Of a DNA stretch of 64,000 nucleotides, positions 1 to 8,920 are shown piece by piece. How positions within the stretch are numbered: position 1 is the first letter of the stretch; each line of letters opens with the position of its first letter. The notes under the pieces are model-generated. The model did no database searches. It was not told where the DNA came from and saw nothing but the letters and a program-made list of their open reading frames with translations. Both the position numbers and the translations under genes were made by a program. This DNA is from VAZQ01 sp036557705 (GTDB lineage: Bacteria; Pseudomonadota; Alphaproteobacteria; Rhizobiales; Xanthobacteraceae), in contig DATBHB010000190.1 in NCBI GenBank assembly GCA_036557705.1, positions 51,913 to 115,912 on the forward strand, read 5' to 3'.

Positions 1-40
1 GTGCCCCGATGTGACGCTGACGAATACATCGCTCGGCAAC

Positions 41-1192
41 TCAGCTCCGATCCTGCTTGAGCGCGCCGTCCGCCAGCACGCGATAAATGTGCCCGCGCCA
101 TACCACCGCAGATCCGAGAAAGCTCGTTACAAAAACTGCAAACGAAATCAGGTCGTGGAGGGGCACCAGCCAGTATGGCTGCCTGGGAAGGCCGAACGCG
201 CGTTCCACGCAGGAGCAAAGCACAACACGACACGCAACCGCCGTCGCGATCATCAGCGCCGGATGCGGCATGCCGATCGTCGCCGCCAGCAATGCCAGTG
301 TAAACGGATGCATGAAAATCGTACCGACGTAACCGACCGGGTCGATCGACCGGATTGTGCGCGCCGAGCGCATCTGGCGCTCCCAAAAGGAGCGAAACTC
401 CCGCTCGAAACAGACGTGGCCGACCGCGAAGCGGGGGATAGAGACGCGATACCCGGTCGCACGAATCGCTCTGCCGATTGCAAAATCGTCGGCCAGTTCG
501 TCCGCGAAAGTCCCAAGACCGCCGATTCGATCGAGCATGCTTCGGCGCATCAGGATGGCGGAGCCGAAGCACGGCCGCGCCGCATCGAAGCTCAGGGCAG
601 TAATGACGTTCGGCAGAAATTGCGTATTGATATACAAAGCCGAAAGCTTGGCCCAGATGCCGCCTGCGGCGATGCCGAAATAGGCGCAGCTCACGCCGCC
701 GACTCCCGGGGCTTGCAGTTCGGATATGGCGTTACTTAGAAACCGAGGTTCGACCACAATGTCGCTGTCGGATATCAACACGACCTCATGGCGCGCCGCC
801 GCCTGCATGTTCACCAGGTTCGAAACTTTCCGGTTGGTGCCGTGCTCCCGCGCGTCCATCTTCAGATCGACTTGCGTGGAAGGCTGCGTTGTCGTGAGCA
901 GCGTGACGAGATCGATCACCGGATCGCTCTCCGATTGCGTGCCGCATATCAGTTGAATGGCTGCCGGATAATCCTGCCGGCAAAATGAAGCGAGACGCCA
1001 GAACAAGCCGGGCTCATTGCCATGGAGCGGCTTGAGGATGCTCACGGCGGGATAGGAGCCGCGCGCCAGCTCGGTTGGGCGGGGAAATCTCAGCACAAGA
1101 ATCGCCGCGGTCAGGTTGTACAACACGCCCAAAATGACGCCGGCCGCGCATAGCTCGCCAAATGATTGCAAAATTGTATTTGCGTCTGACAT
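41..1192 (-). CDS. hpnI: HpnI-like ceramide-glucosyltransferase-family glycosyltransferase
   Basis: A 383-residue membrane-linked family-2 glycosyltransferase. An N-terminal membrane segment (about residues 15-35) is followed by the catalytic domain opening with SILKPLHGNEPGL. It has the family acidic signature ISDSD (D1/D2), the ADELADD motif (D3), and an RQMRSARTIR element in the place of the (Q/R)xxRW motif. Two or three C-terminal membrane segments follow. These features match HpnI, which in hopanoid producers adds N-acetylglucosamine to bacteriohopanetetrol. It is the last complete gene of a leftward operon behind another glycosyltransferase. An ATG-led frame on the same strand runs off the window at bases 1-29 and could be the next gene (HpnJ or HpnK would be usual), but it is too short to identify. 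The family call is firm; the exact lipid acceptor is inferred. Confidence 0.75.
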   Translation of the reverse strand: MSDANTILQSFGELCAAGVILGVLYNLTAAILVLRFPRPTELARGSYPAVSILKPLHGNEPGLFWRLASFCRQDYPAAIQLICGTQSESDPVIDLVTLLTTTQPSTQVDLKMDAREHGTNRKVSNLVNMQAAARHEVVLISDSDIVVEPRFLSNAISELQAPGVGGVSCAYFGIAAGGIWAKLSALYINTQFLPNVITALSFDAARPCFGSAILMRRSMLDRIGGLGTFADELADDFAIGRAIRATGYRVSIPRFAVGHVCFEREFRSFWERQMRSARTIRSIDPVGYVGTIFMHPFTLALLAATIGMPHPALMIATAVACRVVLCSCVERAFGLPRQPYWLVPLHDLISFAVFVTSFLGSAVVWRGHIYRVLADGALKQDRS

Positions 1193-1204
1193 GTTCCAGC
1201 CCGG

Positions 1205-1849
1205 TCAGCGCCGGCCCCCGAAACGGGCAATGAGCTGCTTGCGGGACAAATAAACCATTACCGTGGCGCGTCTCAGGGTATCTGCGCGAATCGCCATGCC
1301 GTTGAGCGCCAGCACCATCAGGGAGATCAGGATGTTCTGGCCGAATTGGTGGATTTGCTCAATCACGGTGCTTGGTTCATCACTGTCGAAAACTTCAAAC
1401 CCGAGGCGGCGGCAGACCCGAGCCAACTGCTCGCACTGCTCCGGGCCACAAAACTTGATATTGCCGCGTAGGAGCGGGACATCCCGGAACTCGCGATGCG
1501 TGCTTACATGACGGGCAAGCTCGCGCAGCGAAATCTCGAGGGCTCTTCGCATCTCCAGCGCCCAGGCGACCGAGGCGCCGCGGTCGGAGAGCCGCGGAAG
1601 GTGCTCGTTCCAAAGATGAAGATCGATGATGCGGTCGCCGGGGCGCGCAAGCGTGCCGTCCGAGAGCCTGATGGTCCGATCGATTTCGGCCAACTGTATC
1701 CTAAAAATACATAATGGGTTTGTAGAATATTCGCTGATCGCATACCACCGCCGCAGCAGGGTATCCAGACCGAATACCAACTGATACAAGACTGACGGAT
1801 TGTTGAGACTGGTTTCCGACATAACGGGTTTCAGCGCTCCCCGGCGCAT
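1205..1849 (-). CDS. Small uncharacterised protein, possibly YkoP-like
   Basis: 214 residues, no signal peptide. I do not recognise it firmly. The central stretch IIDLHLWNEHLPRL resembles the YkoP-like domain found beside polysaccharide deacetylases and glycosyltransferases, and there is a weakly hydrophobic segment near the C-terminus (ILISLMVLALNGMAI). It lies 12 bases upstream of the HpnI-like gene and 65 bases downstream of the AI-2E-type permease, all in one direction, so it is probably co-transcribed with lipid-modification genes. The ATG at 1849 has an AAGGG just upstream. A TTG at 1852 and an ATG at 1822 (preceded by GGGGAG) are alternatives. Confidence 0.6.
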   Translation of the reverse strand: MRRGALKPVMSETSLNNPSVLYQLVFGLDTLLRRWYAISEYSTNPLCIFRIQLAEIDRTIRLSDGTLARPGDRIIDLHLWNEHLPRLSDRGASVAWALEMRRALEISLRELARHVSTHREFRDVPLLRGNIKFCGPEQCEQLARVCRRLGFEVFDSDEPSTVIEQIHQFGQNILISLMVLALNGMAIRADTLRRATVMVYLSRKQLIARFGGRR

Positions 1850-1914
1850 CAACCCTTATTTCAGCAGAAAGTTGCGTAGATTTCGGCTCAAAGCTGCGTG
1901 TGCAATTGACGTGC

Positions 1915-3000
1915 TCATCGATCCTGGTGATTCGGTTCATCGAATGAATCGTAAAGGACCATCAGAATGATTCTCACGGCTAGCGCGACCGGGACCGAGA
2001 GGATCACCCCGGCGATGCCGAACAGCAGTCCGCCAGAGAGGAAACAAAAAATGATCAGTGTCGGGTGAAGCCTCGCCGCCTGCCCAAGCACCAACGGACC
2101 AAGTAACTGGTCGATTGAAAGCCGCAGGACCGCTACATACACCGCGTATCCGATGATCGACCCCATGGTTGTGGCTTGCTGCACCGCCACGAGCGCCGAT
2201 AAAACAATTGCGGCTGCCGGCCCAACTATCGGTATCATTTCGAGAATTCCTGTCATAAGCGCGAGAAATATGGCATAATGGATGCCCAGGATGAGACCCA
2301 GGCCGACATAGGCCGCTACCGTTGCGTAGGCGACGACGACAATGACACCTATGAAATATCGTTTGAGGACGGGATCGATTTTTTGCCAGACATGCTCGGC
2401 GAACAGACGATGGTTCGGCGGCACGAGCCAGAACAAACCACGACCGATATTCTTGCCGCCAACGAGAAAATAGAACAACAGCACGGCCGTCAAAAAGAAC
2501 CCGAAGACGGCTGCGAAGCTCCAGGTAGCAAGATTGAGCAAGGTGCCGCCCTGGCTGATCCAATTCCGTGCAGCCGTTACCGCCGCATCTGAAATATCCG
2601 ACGCTTTCATCGGCTGGCCGAAGAGCTCAATGCTGCGATTGCCGATTACCCCGCGAACCAACCGCTCGATCGTAGCGCCAAAACTGCCGATGACCTGTCC
2701 GGCCTCTTCCAAGAGCGCCGGCACGCCCAGCAATGCCAGTCCGGCCGCCAAGCCGAGCAGGACGAGGAAAACGCCAACCGCCATGACAGCGCGTGGGCCG
2801 TAACGCGCCAACCGATCGATCAGCGGAGTGCAGACATAGCCGAGCACCCCGGCGATGATGAACGGCAGCAGAACCCAGTGAATGGCGTAAAAGAACAGAA
2901 GGACGGTCAGAAAGCCGATGAGTGTTGTCAGCGTCCAGGCCGGCACCGCTACGCTCGCTTCGGGAGCGCGGCCGCGTCTCCGGTCGGGTTGAGGGTTCAT
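1915..3000 (-). CDS. AI-2E family transporter (YdiK/PerM/TqsA superfamily)
   Basis: A 361-residue integral membrane protein. An early hydrophobic pair (residues about 25-75) is followed by a long amphipathic middle region and a C-terminal block of membrane helices rich in Gly and Pro, including GILEMIPIVGPAAA, the most typical motif of the AI-2E exporter family. Members export AI-2 or act as ion/peptide permeases; the substrate here is unknown. The start is fixed by an ATGA overlap: its ATG at 2998-3000 overlaps the TGA of the upstream glycosyltransferase at 2997-2999, so the two are translationally coupled. A longer in-frame reading back to 3261 only shadows that gene. Its place in a hopanoid-type glycosyltransferase operon suggests a lipid or intermediate transport role, which is inference. 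Confidence 0.8.
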   Translation of the reverse strand: MNPQPDRRRGRAPEASVAVPAWTLTTLIGFLTVLLFFYAIHWVLLPFIIAGVLGYVCTPLIDRLARYGPRAVMAVGVFLVLLGLAAGLALLGVPALLEEAGQVIGSFGATIERLVRGVIGNRSIELFGQPMKASDISDAAVTAARNWISQGGTLLNLATWSFAAVFGFFLTAVLLFYFLVGGKNIGRGLFWLVPPNHRLFAEHVWQKIDPVLKRYFIGVIVVVAYATVAAYVGLGLILGIHYAIFLALMTGILEMIPIVGPAAAIVLSALVAVQQATTMGSIIGYAVYVAVLRLSIDQLLGPLVLGQAARLHPTLIIFCFLSGGLLFGIAGVILSVPVALAVRIILMVLYDSFDEPNHQDR

Positions 3001-4253
3001 GAATAGATGCGGCCTTTCCAGCTCACGTGCCCCATCAATCGACGGCGGATGCTGTCGAGAGCCATCGCGGCGCCGGCCGTGTAGCCCAGCGGGAAAATCA
3101 GTCCGTACCAGAACGGAATTCCGAAATGGATTGCGCCGGCCACGTGCAAAGCCAAGGCTCCGGCGGAGCCGATAAGCGCTGGCAGGAGGGCGGCGCACGC
3201 ACCCGAGCTTCCGTTTGCGCAAGTTACCGCAGCATGGGCCGGCACGATAAAGGCTGCCCATGAAAGGATTACGGCCAAACCGGCAATCAGCGCCGTCGAC
3301 GGCGGTCCTCCCAGCGTTTCAACCAGGTTCTTGGCGATGCCGGGCCAAAGGGTCTGCCAGCCCGTATACATGCGGGTGGACAACAGACCGTCGCCGGATA
3401 GGAAGACCACGTTTCCGCTCATGCGCTTGACCAGTCGCGCCAGCGCAACATCCTCGCAAATCGCGCGAGCGACCGCAGCATGCCCGCCCACAGCCTCGTA
3501 CATACGCCGCCGGATCAGCATGAATTGTCCGCTGGCCTGCACGGCCGTATCGAGTTTCTGCTGCTTGCGCAGATCCTGGCAGAACGCCAACAGGTAGTGT
3601 CCGCAGGGCAACATCAGGCGCTCGGCGAAGCTGCCCAGCTCATGACGAGGCGCCAGCGACAAGAGGTCGATCCGATTGCGCGCGGCGTATTCAACAGCGC
3701 TGGCGATCAAATCAGGCTCGCCCCATACATCGGCGTCGATGAAGCAGATCCACTCGGCATCGGACGAAATTGTCCCCGCTCCGACCCAGCACGCGTGGGA
3801 TTTGCCAGTCCAGCCCGACGGCAAGGACGGGCTGCGCTGCAGCGCCAATGCGGACTGCCGCTCGGCAATCGATTGAACGACGGCGACCGTATCGTCGGTC
3901 GAATCATCGTCGACGACCACCACGCGCAGGCAAGCCCGCGGATAGCGCTGGCCGAGCAAACTCTCGACGCAGCGCCTGATGTTAGAACTCTCGTTGCGCG
4001 CCGGGACGACGACGACGACCTGATCGGCCTTTTTCCCCGGCAGCCAGGAAGCAGCGGCAATACGGCCAAAAAGCCTGCTCTGGTTGACAGCATGGAAGAG
4101 AAGCCAGCCAACCGTTGCAACCCAACCGCAGGAGACCAACAGGTCAATCTGTCCGATCGCATCCACGTCCGGCCCACCTTCCGATAGAGTGTCGTGTCCA
4201 GTCGCGGAGAGAACCGCTGCGAGTCCCGCTGGTTCCCTTAGGTCCAGCAGCAT
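2997..4253 (-). CDS. Membrane glycosyltransferase family 2 (HpnB/CrtQ-like)
   Basis: 418 residues. One N-terminal membrane helix (about 35-58) is followed by a GT-A domain with VVVVPARNES, VVVDDDSTDDT, SLPSGWTGKSHACW and CFIDADVWGEPDL (nucleotide/metal DxD-type motif), then ICEDVALARLVKR, then three C-terminal membrane segments ending in HVSWKGRIYS. The order and the GWTGK and WKGR motifs match hopene-associated HpnB and the related CrtQ-type enzymes. It is the first gene of the leftward operon with the AI-2E-type permease, a small unknown and the HpnI-like enzyme. The roughly 95-base gap to the rightward MFS gene should hold a divergent promoter. The acceptor lipid cannot be read from the sequence. 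Confidence 0.75.
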   Translation of the reverse strand: MLLDLREPAGLAAVLSATGHDTLSEGGPDVDAIGQIDLLVSCGWVATVGWLLFHAVNQSRLFGRIAAASWLPGKKADQVVVVVPARNESSNIRRCVESLLGQRYPRACLRVVVVDDDSTDDTVAVVQSIAERQSALALQRSPSLPSGWTGKSHACWVGAGTISSDAEWICFIDADVWGEPDLIASAVEYAARNRIDLLSLAPRHELGSFAERLMLPCGHYLLAFCQDLRKQQKLDTAVQASGQFMLIRRRMYEAVGGHAAVARAICEDVALARLVKRMSGNVVFLSGDGLLSTRMYTGWQTLWPGIAKNLVETLGGPPSTALIAGLAVILSWAAFIVPAHAAVTCANGSSGACAALLPALIGSAGALALHVAGAIHFGIPFWYGLIFPLGYTAGAAMALDSIRRRLMGHVSWKGRIYS

Positions 4254-4347
4254 GGAAATGGTGGACCTGCGCGTATTCTAACAACAAAAAATTGAGCGGG
4301 TCATCAGAAACGAGGCCGGCAGGCGTCGCGTTGTTTTCTACAGCAAC

Positions 4348-5835
4348 ATGACCGGTATGAAGCGGACAGCGAAGAGGACTATCCACGCCCTGAAGGCGCG
4401 GGCTGAACATGTTGCCGGCGGTCCCGCCCGTTTGCAGGTCGTGCTGCTGCTCGGGTCCGTGCTTGGCTTGGATGCTGCCGACAAGGCCGCAGTCTCGGCT
4501 ATCGCCGGAAGTCTCAAACAGGCATTCCAGATCGGCAATACCGATATCGGCCTCCTTGTCGCCGCGGTATCCTTTGTCGGGGCAATCTTCACAATCCCGC
4601 TCGGCGCGCTTGTGGACCGCATGAACCGCAAGCGCATTCTGCTTGTTGCGATCGCCGTGTGGACCGTCGCAATGGTGATCAGCGGCACGGCGACATCATT
4701 CGTTCATATGCTGGTGACGCGCATCTTCCTCGGCGCGGTTACGGCTGCGGCGGCCCCAAGCGTCGCTTCCCTGGTGGGCGACTTCTTTCCGGCCAAGGCC
4801 CGCGCCCGGGCTTATGGAATGGTGCTCGGCGGCGAACTGATCGGTATCGGAGTCGGGTTCTTCATTGCTGGAGAGGTTTCGACGATCCTCGACTGGCGCT
4901 GGTCGCTCTATCTGATGGGCGTTCCCAGTGCGCTGATTGGTTTCGCTCTGTGGCGATACTTGCCTGAACCGGCGCGCGGCGGACAAAGCTGGATCAGGTT
5001 GGGGCAGGAGGAGGTCGATTCGAACCGCGACTCGGGGCGCCATCAGGCTCAGAACCATGAAGCAGGCCAAACGCGATCCGGCGAATCCGCAAGGGCGCAC
5101 GAGAGAGTCAGAGAATCAGGCGCGCAACCCAGGCAGGAACTAATCCTGCACGAAAATCCCACCGATTGGGGCCTGTGGCGCAGCTTTGTCTATGTGCTTC
5201 GGATTCCGACTTATCGATTGATCGTCATGGCCTCCGCGCTCGGGTACTATTTTTTCGCCGGGGCGCGCGCTTTCGGGATGATCTATATCACCGGGCATTA
5301 CGGCCTCTCGCGCGGGGTCACCAGCGCGTTGGTGATCATCATTGGGCTAGGAGCATTGGTCGGCTTGTGGCTCGGCGCCCGCCTGTCGGGCTGGATGCTG
5401 GACCGAGGCTGGGCGTCGGCGCGCGTCCTCGTCCCCGGTGGCGCACTCTTTCTGATGGTGCTGTTCACAGCGCCGGCAATCTGGACCACGAATCCTGTTC
5501 TTGGCATCGGCTTGCTGACGCTGGGGACGGCCTCGCTGGCCGCCGCCAACCCGCCGATGGATGCCGCGCGGCTCGATGTTGTGCACCCGCGGCTGTGGGG
5601 ACGCGCGGAAGCGGGACGCATGGCGGTACGCGGCGGACTCGAGGGCTTTGCACCCCTGGTGTTCGGCTGGATGTCAACTTGGCTTGCTTCCGGCGATACC
5701 GGATTGGAGCTGACTTTCCTGATCATGCTTGTGCCGGTGCTGGCAGCGAGCGCCCTCGCAATACCGGCGCGGCTCGCTTATCCACGCGATGTCGTGACCG
5801 CCGACGCCTCGGCAAAGGCCGTTCCGGCAGGGTAG
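4348..5835 (+). CDS. MFS transporter
   Basis: A 495-residue major facilitator protein with two six-helix halves. The loop-2/3 motif GALVDRMNRKR is clear after the second helix. The closest style is the spinster/phthalate-permease-like group (start LLLGSVLGLDAADKAAVSAIAG). The central cytoplasmic loop (about residues 213-275) is unusually long and hydrophilic, rich in Arg, Glu, Gln and His. The gene stands alone between the divergent glycosyltransferase operon and the receiver-protein cluster. No strong ribosome site precedes the ATG; an ATG nine bases later is possible. The substrate is unknown. Confidence 0.8.
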   Translation: MTGMKRTAKRTIHALKARAEHVAGGPARLQVVLLLGSVLGLDAADKAAVSAIAGSLKQAFQIGNTDIGLLVAAVSFVGAIFTIPLGALVDRMNRKRILLVAIAVWTVAMVISGTATSFVHMLVTRIFLGAVTAAAAPSVASLVGDFFPAKARARAYGMVLGGELIGIGVGFFIAGEVSTILDWRWSLYLMGVPSALIGFALWRYLPEPARGGQSWIRLGQEEVDSNRDSGRHQAQNHEAGQTRSGESARAHERVRESGAQPRQELILHENPTDWGLWRSFVYVLRIPTYRLIVMASALGYYFFAGARAFGMIYITGHYGLSRGVTSALVIIIGLGALVGLWLGARLSGWMLDRGWASARVLVPGGALFLMVLFTAPAIWTTNPVLGIGLLTLGTASLAAANPPMDAARLDVVHPRLWGRAEAGRMAVRGGLEGFAPLVFGWMSTWLASGDTGLELTFLIMLVPVLAASALAIPARLAYPRDVVTADASAKAVPAG

Positions 5836-6002
5836 CTGAACGGGCGCAACTGATGCACGATGCAGCTGCCGCTCTTGCGTCATCGAGGGCCGCGGCGGAC
5901 AACAGGGAACTAACCGCAACCTGCTCAGTTGTTGGACCGGCGCACTGGGCGTCTGCGAAATAGACGAGGACTTCTCGTCGGTGCGACCGGGCGAGATGAA
6001 CC

Positions 6003-6413
6003 ATGAACGCAGTCGCTTATCAGCTGGCCCCTGGTGAGGACCGACCGACGGTGCTTGTCGTCGAGGACGAGGTCCTCATTCGCTTTATGGTTGCTGACGA
6101 GCTACGGAAGCAGGGGCTCAATGTCGTCGAAGCGTCCGACGCGGAGGAGGCGCTCTCTGTGTTGCAAAGCGCGGTTCCGGTCCATCTGTTGTTAACTGAC
6201 CTTCAGATGCCCGGAAATTTCGATGGAATGGCACTTGCGGGCCTGGTCCATGCGAGATTTCCGGCGATCAAGATTGTCGTCGCGTCAGCCCGCCTGCCCG
6301 AAGTCTCTTTGGCTGGAATCGCCCATGCAGCAGTTTCAAAGCCGTACGACATTACCGCGATAATAAGCCAAGTAAAAGAGCTATTAACGGATTCTCAACA
6401 TCATGCCAACTGA
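6003..6413 (+). CDS. Stand-alone receiver-domain response regulator (type A, copy 1)
   Basis: 136 residues forming a single CheY-like receiver with no output domain. Active-site residues are intact: acidic pair E21/D22 in VVEDEVL, phospho-acceptor D66 in LTDLQMPG, and K113 in SKPYD. It is first of four consecutive single-domain receivers and overlaps the next start by 11 bases. It aligns without gaps over its core with the third gene (6934-7326), which has lost two of these residues. Such proteins usually receive phosphate from hybrid kinases and act by protein contact. No histidine kinase is in the window, so the partner must be elsewhere. Confidence 0.85.
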   Translation: MNAVAYQLAPGEDRPTVLVVEDEVLIRFMVADELRKQGLNVVEASDAEEALSVLQSAVPVHLLLTDLQMPGNFDGMALAGLVHARFPAIKIVVASARLPEVSLAGIAHAAVSKPYDITAIISQVKELLTDSQHHAN

Positions 6414-6876
6414 CCACCGGTCGCCCGACGCGACCGAAACGGTTCTCGTCGTCAACGACGAAGTTCTCATTCGAATTACCCTCTCCGAATACCTGCGTGA
6501 TTGTGGTTACCGGGTCATCGAGGCCGCCAACGCCGACGAAGCGATTTCGGTTCTTCAGCACGCAGAAATACACGTGGACATCGTTTTCACAGATATCAAA
6601 ATGCCGGGTTCCATGGACGGCTTCGCACTTTCGCAATGGATCAGGACGAACAGGCCCGGCCTCGACGTCGTCCTTGCCGGGACCGTGCCCCGCGCCGTCG
6701 ATGCAGCCAGCGATCTTTGCGAGGAAGGCAGCGCGCCAAACCCATACCATCCGCAAGCCGTGCTCGATCGCATCCGTCGCCTGCTCGCATCACGGGCGCC
6801 GCGTAAGCCGATATCGGAAGCAATTAGCCCAAATCAGGCGCGAGGCGCCTCGGCAAAGCTGCGCGTCGGTGATTAA
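6403..6876 (+). CDS. Stand-alone receiver-domain protein (type B, copy 1), altered active site
   Basis: 157 residues: a single receiver followed by a short basic tail. The phospho-acceptor D64 is present (FTDIKMPG). The acidic pair is N18/D19 (VVNDEVL), and the lysine that normally precedes the proline before helix 5 is replaced (APNPY, N113). The stretch LAGTVPRAVDAA is shared with the fourth gene and not with types A or C, which shows the cassette duplication. It is translationally coupled to the upstream gene by an 11-base overlap. It may be phosphorylated but signal differently because of the missing Lys. Confidence 0.85.
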   Translation: MPTDHRSPDATETVLVVNDEVLIRITLSEYLRDCGYRVIEAANADEAISVLQHAEIHVDIVFTDIKMPGSMDGFALSQWIRTNRPGLDVVLAGTVPRAVDAASDLCEEGSAPNPYHPQAVLDRIRRLLASRAPRKPISEAISPNQARGASAKLRVGD

Positions 6877-6933
6877 ATGTCCGGTCTCCCGGCGTGCCGG
6901 CCCTGCGGTGCCGGACTATGCTAAGCCCGCTCG

Positions 6934-7326
6934 ATGAATAGCGCCTGTCCGATCGGCGATCCTGCTTATGGCCGACCTACGATACTGGTGGTCGAGGGCG
7001 AGGTCCTCGTGCGCATGGCGCTAAGCCAGGAGCTTCGCCAGCACGGGTTCAATGTCGCGGAAGCCAAGAACACGGACGAGGCGCTGTCGATCGTTCACGC
7101 GGGCATTGCAGTCGAGGTCGCGGTCATCAATCTCGACACTCCCGGACCGCAGGATGGGACGCGTCTCGCCGCCACTCTGCGATCAGAGTATCCGAACGTG
7201 AAAGTCCTTGTCGCCTCGGGACAGACAGCGCAACCCCAACTCAACGACAGTGTCGACGCGTTCGTAAAAAAGCCTTACGATGTGGCACGACTTGTTGCGG
7301 TAATCCAATCACTTCTGGATCAATAG
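6934..7326 (+). CDS. Degenerate receiver-domain protein (type A, copy 2), no phospho-acceptor
   Basis: 130 residues, a single receiver fold. It is collinear with the 6003 gene residue for residue through position 70. The second acidic residue is Gly (VVEGEVL, G22) and the phospho-acceptor Asp is Asn (VINLDTPG, N66), while the lysine motif KKPYD is kept. It should not be phosphorylated in the normal way and may be a constitutive, competitor or scaffold form. It sits 57 bases after the second gene and 18 bases before the fourth, in the same direction. The reading frame is clean, so it is not an obvious pseudogene. Confidence 0.85.
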   Translation: MNSACPIGDPAYGRPTILVVEGEVLVRMALSQELRQHGFNVAEAKNTDEALSIVHAGIAVEVAVINLDTPGPQDGTRLAATLRSEYPNVKVLVASGQTAQPQLNDSVDAFVKKPYDVARLVAVIQSLLDQ

Positions 7327-7344
7327 AGCGATTCGATCGGTCCT

Positions 7345-7800
7345 GTGGTCGTGAATCTTAAAGCCGGGCACTCACACGCACGAGCCGTCCTCGTTGTCGA
7401 CGACGAAGTCCTGACGCGGATGACGATCTCACGGCAACTTCGCGGCTGCGGCTACACGGTCATTGAAGCCGCCAATGCCGACGAAGCTCTGGTTGTTCTC
7501 GGTCAGCGGCCGATAGAATTGAACATTGTGCTGACCGATATTGAGATGCCGGGCTCAATGGACGGCTTTGGGCTTGCGGCGTGGGTGCGGCAGAATCGTC
7601 CGGAACTGGAAGTGATCCTCGCCGGTACTCTGCCTCGGGCGGTCGATGCTGCTGTGAAGCTGTGCGAGTCGGGACCCATTCCAGGTCGCTATGAGCGCCA
7701 GAGCCTGCTCGGATTGATCAAGCGCCTGATGGCGACACGAGCGGCGCGCAGGCTCACGGCAGGATGGCGCGGACTGACGACGAGGATGTTGGTGTCGTAG
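7345..7800 (+). CDS. Stand-alone receiver-domain protein (type B, copy 2)
   Basis: 151 residues. The receiver has D19/D20 (VVDDEVL) and acceptor D65 (LTDIEMPG) intact, but no lysine at the conserved position (PIPGRY). It shares the block LAGTLPRAVDAA and a basic tail with the 6403 gene. The first codon is GTG at 7345 with another GTG six bases on, so the start is uncertain by two codons. It is last of the four-gene receiver array, and its 3' end is followed by about 450 bases without a convincing gene. Confidence 0.8.
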   Translation: MVVNLKAGHSHARAVLVVDDEVLTRMTISRQLRGCGYTVIEAANADEALVVLGQRPIELNIVLTDIEMPGSMDGFGLAAWVRQNRPELEVILAGTLPRAVDAAVKLCESGPIPGRYERQSLLGLIKRLMATRAARRLTAGWRGLTTRMLVS

Positions 7801-8249
7801 AGCGAGCCCGGGGTTGCCGGACAGGGTCGTGCGTCAGGCTGTCCACCGAAATATTCATCCGCGCCAGGGCGCTCGAAGTCGTGATCTCCTTGTAGAGGAG
7901 ACCATAAAGATTGATCAGCAGCTCCTGGGCGCCGGGACTGCACGCCGCGATGCGATTGTAGATGTTGTCTGACCTTCGGCCGGAGGGCAGCCAGAGCTTA
8001 ATAACAGCGGTACTGGCGTCCCCACTCGACTCTGCAGTCAAGTAAACATCTGTTTAACCAGCGGCGAAGCCTGTCCAACACATCGCGTTGGAAACAACTA
8101 TGTTGCGCATGATTTCTCCGGAGGAGGTCACAGCAGTTTGTTGATCGTGATCCTCCCAAAGATCGTACAAAGGAAATTACTGGCCTCTGCGGGCCTGGAT
8201 CGGGGCCGCGTTCAGGTGGTTGTGTCAAATCGAAGCCCGTAGGGCGATG
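7801..8249. other. Gene-poor gap after the receiver array
   Basis: No convincing gene here. A leftward frame (7754-8041, 95 codons) could encode a small soluble protein containing ELLINLYGLLYKEI. However, it has only a TTG start, no clear ribosome site, and its tail lies antisense to the last receiver gene, so I leave it uncalled. A longer leftward frame at 7998-8384 is Arg/Cys-rich and looks like a shadow. The right part should hold the promoter of the DUF6894 gene. Confidence 0.4.
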
Positions 8250-8885
8250 ATGCCGCGCTATTTTTTCAATATGGTCGAAGGCGACGGCCGCGATCTCGTC
8301 CGGGATTCGGGCGGCGTGGTGCTCTCGGACCCCGGCGCTGCGCACAAGCAGGCAGCCGCTCTGGCGCGAGACATCGTAAGACATGGTTTTCAGTCATCAA
8401 TCGAAACCTGGAATATCGTCGTCACCGACGAAGCCGGAGAGCAACTCCTGATCCTGCCTCTGTCCGACGTTCCCGCGAAAAGCAGCTGGACATGGCTTGA
8501 GCCGCATTCGCTGATTGCGAGATGCAAAGATTTCTTCGGCACGGGACCGGCGGCTCGGTTTGCGGCGGCCGCAGGAATAGGGATCATGATCCAAGCGGCG
8601 TTCATGGTCGCTCTGATGATCACGAACGGAGCCGGCACTTACCAGACCGCGTCGGCGCCGGTCGGCGATGCCATTGTGGCTGTCCGATTCATTCCGCAGG
8701 CAAGCCCCGACGCAATCGGCGAATTTGTTGAGCGCTATAAGGCGACGATCATGGACCACCCTCGAGCAGCTGGCTTCTATCGACTGCGCCTGACAGATCC
8801 TCACCTACGGAAGGAGGAGTTGACCAAAACCGTTAGCCGCATGATGGCAGAAAATATTGTGGAGCTTGCTGCCGCGGTTGAATAG
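8250..8885 (+). CDS. DUF6894 domain protein with one membrane helix
   Basis: 211 residues from the ATG at 8250, chosen because MPRYFFNM is the typical start of DUF6894 proteins and TAGGG lies five bases upstream; an ATG at 8247 is equivalent. The N-terminal 75 residues are the DUF6894 domain, ending with a VTDEAGEQL stretch. After a linker there is one membrane helix (about 120-140, IQAAFMVALMIT) and a C-terminal domain of about 70 residues with no family I recognise. DUF6894 proteins are common, often multicopy and functionally unknown in Hyphomicrobiales. Possibly stress-related; no specific role is claimed. Confidence 0.75.
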   Translation: MPRYFFNMVEGDGRDLVRDSGGVVLSDPGAAHKQAAALARDIVRHGFQSSIETWNIVVTDEAGEQLLILPLSDVPAKSSWTWLEPHSLIARCKDFFGTGPAARFAAAAGIGIMIQAAFMVALMITNGAGTYQTASAPVGDAIVAVRFIPQASPDAIGEFVERYKATIMDHPRAAGFYRLRLTDPHLRKEELTKTVSRMMAENIVELAAAVE

Positions 8886-8920
8886 CCCTCAAAACGCTTC
8901 AAATCCGCCCCCACAGAGTT

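Noticed and set aside
1..40. Partial gene at the left edge on the minus strand
   Set aside because: An ATG-led frame of only about 9 codons is visible; too short to assign to HpnJ, HpnK or anything else.
7754..8041. Minus-strand frame of 95 codons after the receiver array
   Set aside because: TTG start only, no ribosome site, and overlap with the fourth receiver gene in antisense; kept as a remark in the gap entry, not as a gene.
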